From Paucibacter sp. DJ2R-2 (GTDB lineage Bacteria; Pseudomonadota; Gammaproteobacteria; Burkholderiales; Burkholderiaceae_C): a DNA stretch of 64,000 bases. Position numbers and translations under genes: made by a program. The stretch spans positions 176,056 to 240,055 of the forward strand of contig NZ_JAJIRT010000009.1 of the NCBI RefSeq assembly GCF_025717675.1. Reading direction: 5' to 3'. Below, one piece after another: positions 58,954 through 64,000 of this stretch. The notes below the pieces were generated by a model. It ran no database searches and was not told where the DNA came from. It saw only the letters and a list, made by a program, of their open reading frames with translations. Positions within the stretch are counted from its first letter, which is position 1; each line of letters starts with the position of its first letter.

Positions 58954-60542
58954 GCACACCCTCGCCCGCTGCAGCGCCCCATTTCGTCATCGTCGGCGGC
59001 GGCACCGCGGGCTGGATGACGGCCTGCCTGCTGGCGCGCCAGCTGGGCCCGGCGTGCCGCTACACCCTGGTCGAATCGAGCGAGATCGGCACCATCGGCG
59101 TGGGCGAAGGCTCCACGCCCTATCTGCGCGACTTCTTCCGCCAGCTCGGCCTGGAAGAGCGCGACTGGATGCCCGCCTGCCACGCCACCTACAAAGCCGG
59201 CATCCGCTTCCCCGGCTGGTCCACGCAGCCGGGCTACGAAAGCTATGTCCACCCTTTCTTCAACGAAGCCGACCGTCCGCTCGGCCAGGCCTTCATCCAG
59301 CAGGCGAACCTGCGCCGCCGCGGCGAGGATGTGGACGCCAACCCGGCAGACTTTTTTCTCGCCGCTGAACTGGCGCGTCAGCGTCGTGCGCCTGTCTACG
59401 GCCAGCCCGAGCACAGCCCGGCCACCGACTACGCGTATCACTTCGACTCCGGCCTGCTCGGCGCCTTTCTGAAACGCCATGGGCGAGAGCAACTGGGCCT
59501 GCAGCACTGCGTGGACACCGTGGCCGCCGTGGAGCGCCACGCCGAAACCGGCGACATCATGGCCTTGCGCCTGCAAGACAGCGGCCAGCGCCTGGAAGGC
59601 GATTTCTTCATCGACTGCAGCGGCTTTCGCGGCCTGCTGATCAACGAGACTTTGGGCGAGCCCTTCATCCCCTGGGGCGACCGGCTCTTCAACGACCGGG
59701 CCATCGCCATCCCCACGCCGCTGGAGCCCGAGCAGGACATCTCGTCCGAGACCACCTCCACCGCCCTGGGACACGGCTGGGCCTGGCAGATCCCCCTGAG
59801 CAGCCGCTATGGCAATGGCTACGTTTACAGCTCCGACTTCATCAGCGACGACGCGGCGGAAGCCGCCCTGCGCGCCCACCTGGGCCCGGCGGCCGAGGGC
59901 GCCAACGCCCGGCGACTCAAGATGCGCGTGGGCCGGGTGGCCCGACACTGGCGCCACAACTGCGTGGCCATCGGCTTGTCCCAAGGCTTCATCGAACCGC
60001 TGGAGGCCACGGCTCTGATGCTGATCCAATTCTCGGTGCAGCACCTGATCGAGGCGCTGCAATCGGGGGGCGGCAGCGGCACGATGGAAGACTTGCGCCA
60101 GCGCTACAACGCCCAGATCAACCAGATGTTCGACGGCGTGCTGGAGTATGTGCAGACGCACTACCTGCTCAACACCCGCGATGACAGCGACTACTGGCGC
60201 GCCAACCGGGCGCTCAAGCCCTGCTCCGAGCGCCTGGCTGAGCTGCTAAGGGCCTGGGACCAAGGTGGCGACTTCGACGCCGTGTTGAGCCGGCATGAGG
60301 CCGCGCTGATGTATCAGCGCCCCTCCTGGTATTGCCTGCTTGCGGGCATGGGGAGGTTCCCGGCGAGCACGGCCACCAGTCTGGCCCTGCCGGCACCGGC
60401 CATCGCGCTCAGCGGCCTGCAGGCCCGAGCTTCTTTGATGGACCAGACCCGAAGGTTCTTCATGCCGCATCGGGAGGCCCTGGCACGCCTGGGTCCGGGC
60501 CAAGCCCTGGGCTTAGGCAACAGCCTTGGCCTGAATCGGTGA
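58950..60542 (+). CDS. Flavin-dependent tryptophan-halogenase-family protein
   Basis: A 530-residue FAD-dependent halogenase-like protein. The FAD site GGGTAGWMTA starts at about residue 12. The catalytic lysine is in the conserved ATYKAGIRFPGW (near 83). The family signature WxWxIP appears as GWAWQIPLSS, and FIEPLEATALMLIQ follows near 350. Known members use reduced flavin and hypohalous acid to chlorinate or brominate tryptophan or other aromatics; many in carbohydrate-using proteobacteria have no known substrate. No flavin reductase adjoins it. Its start overlaps the kinase stop (ATGA), tying it to the sugar-sensing operon. Confidence 0.92.
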   Translation: MSTPSPAAAPHFVIVGGGTAGWMTACLLARQLGPACRYTLVESSEIGTIGVGEGSTPYLRDFFRQLGLEERDWMPACHATYKAGIRFPGWSTQPGYESYVHPFFNEADRPLGQAFIQQANLRRRGEDVDANPADFFLAAELARQRRAPVYGQPEHSPATDYAYHFDSGLLGAFLKRHGREQLGLQHCVDTVAAVERHAETGDIMALRLQDSGQRLEGDFFIDCSGFRGLLINETLGEPFIPWGDRLFNDRAIAIPTPLEPEQDISSETTSTALGHGWAWQIPLSSRYGNGYVYSSDFISDDAAEAALRAHLGPAAEGANARRLKMRVGRVARHWRHNCVAIGLSQGFIEPLEATALMLIQFSVQHLIEALQSGGGSGTMEDLRQRYNAQINQMFDGVLEYVQTHYLLNTRDDSDYWRANRALKPCSERLAELLRAWDQGGDFDAVLSRHEAALMYQRPSWYCLLAGMGRFPASTATSLALPAPAIALSGLQARASLMDQTRRFFMPHREALARLGPGQALGLGNSLGLNR

Positions 60543-60836
60543 AACGTAGGACATGCCCCCCCGTAAGCCCTGATGCGCACCTGCAGCCGCAAGCTGGCCT
60601 AACACCAGGAATTGCTGGCAACATACGCTCCGATTTCTGTTGCCCAAGGCCGCACGCGATTCCCCGCCTGAGCAATTTGTAACAGACGCCGCTTTTGACG
60701 CCCAAATTAATGACCCTGCACACGCCCTCGAATCGGCAAAAAATGCAAGCCCCACAAGAACTTGGCGTCACTTCCGCACGCCCTGTTATTGCGACGTCAG
60801 CCGTGATAAACGGCGTTTGCTACCGATATACAACAC
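60543..60836. other. Gene-free region between the halogenase and the cassette array
   Basis: These 294 bases hold no credible protein gene on either strand and no sign of an integron integrase, which would be expected on the minus strand here. Composition falls from GC-rich to mixed. GCCTAAC at 60597-60603 resembles an R'' box but has no matching arms. No attC-like fold of 57 or 111 bp precedes the first cassette boundary. Confidence 0.6.
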
Positions 60837-60843
60837 GTTGGGC
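60837..60843 (+). other. First cassette boundary (attI or secondary site)
   Basis: GTTGGGC fits the GTTRRRY core. The following bases (GTTGGGCATCAT) match the complement of cassette 1's R'' end at 11 of 12 positions, so recombination occurred here. The left flank has no attC arms, so this is either a remnant attI or a secondary chromosomal site. Confidence 0.7.
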
Positions 60844-60846
60844 ATC

Positions 60847-61116
60847 ATGTCGTTGCGTTCCTTCCTAAGTAAAGAGCGCTCTCGCGATCGCACGTTGTTC
60901 GCTGATTGTGGCATCGGCTTCGTCGCCTACGCGGCATGGCACTTCTGGCGAGGTAGCTGGGGTGTTGCTTGCTTTCTTGGGGGCTTCGGCTTGCTCTCCC
61001 TGGCCGCTGGCGCATTGCTGAGCGAACAGCGCCTCAATACACTGGCCACGGCACTCTTACTCATCAATTTCGTCGCTGCCGCGGCAGCACTTGTCGCAGG
61101 GGTGGGCGTCCAATGA
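60847..61116 (+). CDS. Cassette 1: small membrane protein
   Basis: An 89-residue protein whose ATG lies only four bases after the cassette boundary, as is common in integron cassettes. Two or three hydrophobic stretches (GIGFVAYAAWHFW, ACFLGGFGLLSLAAGALL, ALLLINFVAAAAALVAG) make it an integral membrane protein. The N-terminus is basic (SKERSRDR). No family is recognised. Translation may depend on the upstream flank since there is almost no leader of its own. Confidence 0.65.
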   Translation: MSLRSFLSKERSRDRTLFADCGIGFVAYAAWHFWRGSWGVACFLGGFGLLSLAAGALLSEQRLNTLATALLLINFVAAAAALVAGVGVQ

Positions 61117-61144
61117 GACCTTATATGTACCGAGTCGCGATGAC

Positions 61145-61255
61145 GCCCAACCAGTCGCTCGAGTGGACCTTCACCAGCTGGCCGCACTCCGCTCAGCAGG
61201 TAATCATCGCTTCGTGCGGCCAGCCGGTTCCGGCCACTCAGCTTCAACGTTATGG
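61145..61255 (+). repeat. attC1 (111 bp)
   Basis: R'' is GCCCAAC at the left end and the R' core GTTATGG is at the right. The inner arms pair as an imperfect hairpin, for example GAGTGG with CCACTC and CTGGCCGCAC with GTGCGGCCAG. The sequence is close to attC2 and attC5. Confidence 0.9.
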
Positions 61256-61258
61256 CTC

Positions 61259-61801
61259 ATGAAATACCGAAGTCCCGTGCCTGAAGATTCGGAGCTCGGT
61301 TCCCGGATCCTGAAGGTGAACCATGCGGGTGAGCACGGCGCAATCTGCATCTACACCGGACAGATCATTGCCGCTCGGCTCACGGCGCGGGACATGGTCA
61401 TGGAGCTCGAGGAGTTCAAGTCCCACGAGAAGCGGCATCGGTACGTCTTTTGGTCTGAACTTCAGCGCCGGGGGCGCCGGCGATGCCGAAGCTATTGGCT
61501 TTGTGCGTTGGGAGGATTCGTCCTTGGCCTGGCTACAGGGCTCCTGGGACGCAAGGCAATTGCTTCAACTACAGTTGCGGTCGAGCGAGTCGTCCTCCGC
61601 CACCTCGAGCATCAACTGGAGTTATTGCGAGGCAAAGACGAGGCGGCGGTCTTGGCCATCTCCTCGATAGTCGAGGATGAGAGGCGGCATCACGATCACT
61701 CGGCAGAGCACTTGCATGGCGGCAAGTTCTGGCCGAAGGTGCTTTCGCCGGTTATCGCAGCATCTACTGAGGCGGTCATATGGGTGGGAATGCGGGCGTG
61801 A
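61259..61801 (+). CDS. Cassette 2: COQ7-family diiron protein
   Basis: A 180-residue protein. It begins SELGSRILKVNHAGEHGAIC, matching the RxxxVNHAGExGA opening of COQ7/demethoxyubiquinone hydroxylases. Candidate iron ligands are E in NHAGE, E and H in SHEKRH, E in VERVV and the E-x-x-H set in EDERRHHDH. A central hydrophobic hairpin (ALGGFVLGLATGLLGRKA) matches the membrane-binding helices of COQ7. COQ7 adds the last hydroxyl in ubiquinone synthesis using a diiron centre. A gene of this kind in a cassette is unusual. The start lies three bases after the boundary core. Its TGA overlaps the attC2 R'' extension. Confidence 0.82.
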   Translation: MKYRSPVPEDSELGSRILKVNHAGEHGAICIYTGQIIAARLTARDMVMELEEFKSHEKRHRYVFWSELQRRGRRRCRSYWLCALGGFVLGLATGLLGRKAIASTTVAVERVVLRHLEHQLELLRGKDEAAVLAISSIVEDERRHHDHSAEHLHGGKFWPKVLSPVIAASTEAVIWVGMRA

Positions 61802-61802
61802 G

Positions 61803-61913
61803 CCATAACCAGTCGCTCGAGTGGACCTCCGCCAGCCGGCCGCGCTATGCTGCCTGTCCATTTTCAGCTCCGCGCGGCCAGCTGGCTGCGGCCCCTCAGC
61901 TTCAACGTTGGGT
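61803..61913 (+). repeat. attC2 (111 bp)
   Basis: R'' is CCATAAC (within GAGCCATAAC) and R' is GTTGGGT at 61907-61913. It shares CCAGTCGCTCGAGTGGACCT with attC1 and its hairpin arms pair GGCCGCGC with GCGCGGCC. Confidence 0.9.
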
Positions 61914-61979
61914 TTCACAGGCTGCCTGTCGCGCAACACTAGCTATTTGCCCCCAGTCTCCAAGATCGGACGTAAGTCT

Positions 61980-62345
61980 ATGCATCAAGTTCCCAGTCGT
62001 CGGCTTGCCACGCGAAGCAGGACCTTAGTCCGTCTCATCAGCCGCGCACTGACATCGGCTGCATTGCTGGGCGCGGTGATTGGATGCAGCGAGGAGCCTC
62101 CTTCGCCTGTCGTAAGGCTCGAAGTATCGGCAACCGGCGCCTACTCGCTTGCCGGTCAGCCTGTAGCCTCAGCCGAACTCACGAAGCAACTGCAAGCGCT
62201 CAGGAGTCAGACACCACGAGTCGAGTTGCATGTTCTCGCTGATCGCTCCGCGAACTATCAGTTTGTCGGAGCAGCCATCGCTGCCGCACAAGCCGCACAG
62301 ATAGCCAAGCTTCGGGTAGACACCTTGCACGAAGAGCAGAAGTGA
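61980..62345 (+). CDS. Cassette 3: lipoprotein with ExbD/TolR-like domain
   Basis: A 121-residue protein. The N-terminus is basic, then LTSAALLGAVIGC ends in a lipobox (VIGC, cysteine near residue 36). The mature part follows the ExbD/TolR periplasmic fold: VRLEVSATGAYSLAGQPV, a helix ELTKQLQALRS, the strand VELHVLADRSANYQFV and a final helix with IAKLRVDTL. ExbD and TolR normally have a membrane helix with an essential aspartate that works with ExbB or TolQ; here a lipid anchor takes its place. It may bind the same partners without proton coupling. A leader of 60 bases separates the ATG from the boundary. The fold assignment is by eye. Confidence 0.65.
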   Translation: MHQVPSRRLATRSRTLVRLISRALTSAALLGAVIGCSEEPPSPVVRLEVSATGAYSLAGQPVASAELTKQLQALRSQTPRVELHVLADRSANYQFVGAAIAAAQAAQIAKLRVDTLHEEQK

Positions 62346-62346
62346 A

Positions 62347-62457
62347 ACCCAACCCTGCGCTCAACCGGACCCGCAACGGCACGCCGCCTTCGGGCCTCAT
62401 TTCATTCTGGCCCGCCGGCGTCCTGCCGTCGCGGGCCGGTTAGCTGCAACGTTAGGC
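62347..62457 (+). repeat. attC3 (111 bp)
   Basis: R'' ACCCAAC and R' GTTAGGC (62451-62457). It belongs to a different subfamily from attC1 and attC2, sharing CGCAACGGCA and CCTCATTTCATTCTGG with attC4. Confidence 0.9.
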
Positions 62458-62463
62458 GTCGAA

Positions 62464-62925
62464 ATGCAGACCGTCGAACTCATCCGTGCTGAAGTAGGTG
62501 CAAAGAAGGTTAGCTGCACCACGACACTTCAAGCGCATTGCGGCCTCGGTCTTGCCGCCGCGAAGAAAGCCACCGACGCCTTGCTTGAAAAGAAGTGCCC
62601 GAGGGTCTCATTGCAATCCGCTGAGTCGGCAAGGTCGCTTATTGTTTCGTTGGCCGGGTTGGGTGTCGTCGCTCGTTTTGCAGAGGGGCCTAACTACAAC
62701 CCCCAGGAACGCCTCACCTCGGCCTTGGCAACCGTGCAGGCGCTACTCGAGCCGGAAACTCTTCGCACGTGTGAGTCGCTGTCTACTCACGGGGAGTGGG
62801 AACTAGCGCTTTCGCATTGCCTTGCACACTTGTCGATGCGGACGAACGCCACTACAGCATCCGCCGTCAAATCACTGGGGCAACTGGCCATCGAATTTGG
62901 CATTGTGGGAAGTGGTCAAAAATGA
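62464..62925 (+). CDS. Cassette 4: hypothetical protein with L7/L12-like segment
   Basis: A 153-residue soluble protein. Residues about 20-75 (CGLGLAAAKKATDALLEKKC, then SAESARSLIVSLAGLGVVARF) resemble the C-terminal fold of ribosomal protein L7/L12 (GLGLKEAKDLVE...EEAEKIKKQLEEAGAKVE). The second half is helical and includes THGEWELALSHCLAHL, a pattern seen in some small immunity proteins. Both readings are tentative. The ATG lies seven bases after the boundary core. No direct function can be given. Confidence 0.6.
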   Translation: MQTVELIRAEVGAKKVSCTTTLQAHCGLGLAAAKKATDALLEKKCPRVSLQSAESARSLIVSLAGLGVVARFAEGPNYNPQERLTSALATVQALLEPETLRTCESLSTHGEWELALSHCLAHLSMRTNATTASAVKSLGQLAIEFGIVGSGQK

Positions 62926-62944
62926 TGTGCCCTAGAATGCCGAC

Positions 62945-63055
62945 GCCTAACCCTTCCATCGAAGGGACGCGCAACGGCATGCCACGCATGGCCCTCATTT
63001 CATTCTGGGCCAAGCGTGTCCCGCCGCTGCGCGCCCCTCATGTCAAACGTTAGGC
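62945..63055 (+). repeat. attC4 (111 bp)
   Basis: R'' GCCTAAC and R' GTTAGGC (63049-63055). Inner arms include GGCCCTCATTTCATTCTGGGCC, whose ends pair as a loop-closing stem. Same subfamily as attC3. Confidence 0.92.
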
Positions 63056-63065
63056 GTCACAAAGA

Positions 63066-63515
63066 ATGCGCAACCTTCGCAGGATGATCGAACGCTGGAA
63101 GACCGAAGGGTTAGTTCTGTTGCCCCCAGAGCCCGCGGCGGCAGTTTGCGAGACCTTCGCAAAGGTTGGTGCAAAGGCGACAGCGGATGTCGTTTCTATG
63201 TATGCAATATTGGGAGGAATGCCGGAGATGGACAAGGAGTACTGGCGCCTCTGGACGCTATCCGACATACAGATCGAGAACACAGCGGACGTTGCAACAG
63301 GAGTTCTCTTTTCTGACTACCTCATAAGCTGCTGGAGCTACAGACTGATTCCAAACGGAGATGACACAAGCGCAGTGTTCGCCGATTACTTCAACGACGA
63401 CAAATGCATACGCGTAGCCGGCAGCCTCGAAGAATTCTTCGGCATGTACGCTGAGGATTCGTACCAAGTGCTTGAAGGTCCGCATCCGGGCCCGGATTCA
63501 AGAAGTGACGCCTAA
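63066..63515 (+). CDS. Cassette 5: SUKH (SMI1/KNR4)-like protein
   Basis: A 149-residue soluble acidic protein. After a helical start (LRRMIERWKTEGLVLLPPEP), the core VLFSDYLISCWSYRLIPNGD and the ending VAGSLEEFFGMYAEDSYQVL follow the SUKH superfamily pattern, whose members often act as immunity proteins against bacterial toxins. No toxin gene is seen beside it, as expected for a cassette. Its TAA stop lies within the R'' box GCCTAAC of attC5. Composition is clearly lower in GC than the chromosome. Confidence 0.65.
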   Translation: MRNLRRMIERWKTEGLVLLPPEPAAAVCETFAKVGAKATADVVSMYAILGGMPEMDKEYWRLWTLSDIQIENTADVATGVLFSDYLISCWSYRLIPNGDDTSAVFADYFNDDKCIRVAGSLEEFFGMYAEDSYQVLEGPHPGPDSRSDA

Positions 63516-63620
63516 CCCTTCGCTCGAGTGGACCTCCGCCAGCTGGCCGCGCTACTCTGACTGTATATTTTCAGCTTCGCGCGGCCAGCTGGCTCCGGCC
63601 CCTCAGCTTCAACGTTGTGC
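63510..63620 (+). repeat. attC5 (111 bp)
   Basis: R'' GCCTAAC and R' GTTGTGC (63614-63620). Arms pair GGCCGCGC with GCGCGGCC. Closely related to attC1 and attC2 (CGCTCGAGTGGACCT, CCTCAGCTTCAACG), yet it carries a GCCTAAC end like attC4. Confidence 0.92.
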
Positions 63621-63632
63621 GTCGCTAGATTG

Positions 63633-63851
63633 ATGACCGAGATGATCGACCGTTTCATTCCGCAGATTGAGGCTGCTCAAGCGCAAGGAGCCGTTGTCTT
63701 GCTCAAGTGGGACGGGGAAAGGTCAAACCTTCGCTGCACGGTTGTCATCACGCGCCAGGACACGGACTATCTTTGGCGCAGAGACTGCGACGATATCGCG
63801 GCGGGATTGGCAGAAGCGCTGCACGACTACGAGGCTAGGCATGCTCATTGA
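63633..63851 (+). CDS. Cassette 6: 72-residue hypothetical protein
   Basis: A small soluble protein starting MTEMIDRFIPQIEAAQAQGA. The middle (AVVLLKWDGERSNLRCTVVI) looks like a beta hairpin, and the end (DIAAGLAEALHDYEARHAH) a helix. This alpha-beta-beta-alpha plan is common among cassette-encoded small proteins of unknown function. An in-frame TTG near the boundary could add six codons; the ATG is preferred. No family recognised. Confidence 0.6.
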   Translation: MTEMIDRFIPQIEAAQAQGAVVLLKWDGERSNLRCTVVITRQDTDYLWRRDCDDIAAGLAEALHDYEARHAH

Positions 63852-63875
63852 ATCTGGCGTGCTTTCACACGCAAC

Positions 63876-63932
63876 GCACAACCTGTCATTGGAGCGGACC
63901 GCCTTCGGCGTCCGCTCACTTTCACGTTAGAG
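63876..63932 (+). repeat. attC6 (57 bp, short form)
   Basis: R'' GCACAAC and the R' core GTTAGAG. The arms GAGCGGACC-GCC and GGCGTCCGCTC pair closely around a TTC loop. It has about half the length of the five attC sites before it and resembles the short sites of mobile integrons. Confidence 0.85.
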
Positions 63933-63938
63933 CGCACC

Positions 63939-64000
63939 ATGCCTACTCGCGTCAACGGCGTAATCCCAGAAGACATCTCCCTTGACTCCATGTCCGGGCA
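63939..64000 (+). CDS. Cassette 7: start of a protein (partial)
   Basis: An ATG 10 bases after the boundary core opens a frame that stays open to the right edge (about 20 residues, MPTRVNGVIPEDISLDSMSG). Its position matches the other cassette genes. Nothing can be said of function. Confidence 0.55.
   Translation, partial: MPTRVNGVIPEDISLDSMSG

Larger units (their letters stand above)
60837..64000 (+). mobile_element. Integron gene-cassette array (six complete cassettes and part of a seventh)
   Basis: The array begins at the GTTGGGC core at 60837-60843 and runs off the right edge. Cassettes lie at 60838-61249, 61250-61907, 61908-62451, 62452-63049, 63050-63614, 63615-63926 and from 63927. 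Each has one plus-strand gene and one attC. For every cassette the bases after its 5' GTT core are the reverse complement of those at its own R'' box. Examples are GTTATGGCTC with GAGCCATAAC and GTTGGGTTTCAC with GTGAAACCCAAC. This is the mark of insertion as a circle. The genes are shorter and lower in GC than the rest of the window. No integrase is in view. Confidence 0.93.

Noticed and set aside
60597..60603. GCCTAAC as the R'' box of an earlier attC
   Set aside because: No R' core with paired arms follows within 57-141 bases, so it is probably chance.
60640..60846. Upstream extension of the first cassette gene (69 more codons)
   Set aside because: The extension crosses the recombination core at 60837-60843, so it would not belong to the cassette; the ATG at 60847 fits cassette gene structure.

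Overview
The window is 64 kb of GC-rich chromosome with the gene content of a flagellated, respiring betaproteobacterium, most likely Burkholderiales in the Roseateles/Rubrivivax/Leptothrix neighbourhood. This placement is inferred from protein types and base composition, not from a marker-gene match. Up to about 60.5 kb the genes are long, dense and uniform in composition. The last 3.2 kb looks different: short genes of lower GC separated by structured recombination sites.

Layout. 0-3.6 kb (minus strand): the start of an exported protein, a membrane diguanylate cyclase, and a NarL-type response regulator with its REC-histidine kinase. 3.8-13.7 kb (plus): a chemotaxis operon with a short CheZ-like protein, CheY, CheA, CheW and three receptors ending in a CheR-tether pentapeptide; cheR, cheB and cheD are not here. 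13.8-30.7 kb: an orphan FtsX-type permease, a YgiD-like dioxygenase, tRNA-Gly, a 5'-nucleotidase lipoprotein, an Oar-like TonB-dependent receptor behind LacI/PurR-like palindromes, succinate-semialdehyde dehydrogenase, alaS and small genes. 30.9-34 kb: cydA-cydB led by a GbsR/MarR-type regulator whose upstream region holds a perfect 14-bp inverted repeat. 34-44.6 kb: hydrolases, acetyltransferases, an M13 peptidase, a LytS/LytTR two-component pair, a DUF2975/XRE pair, ArsC and an orphan DUF4212 protein. 44.7-54.3 kb: prfB with its programmed frameshift, pepN, fbp, tRNA-Thr, a VanZ-like protein and a 1303-residue hybrid kinase.

55.3-60.5 kb holds a four-gene, translationally overlapping operon: a glucose-type ABC sugar-binding protein, an OmpR-type regulator, a sensor kinase and a flavin-dependent tryptophan-halogenase-family enzyme. 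No ABC permease or ATPase is present, so the binding protein may serve sensing rather than import.

60.8-64 kb is an integron gene-cassette array: six complete cassettes and the start of a seventh. Five attC sites are exactly 111 bp and the sixth is 57 bp. Each cassette's 5' boundary is complementary to the R'' box at its own 3' end, as expected if each came from a circle. No integrase lies beside the left boundary. The cassettes encode a small membrane protein, a COQ7-like diiron protein, a lipoprotein with an ExbD/TolR-like domain, a protein with an L7/L12-like segment, a SUKH-like protein and a 72-residue unknown. The array and the halogenase operon are the two most interesting regions.
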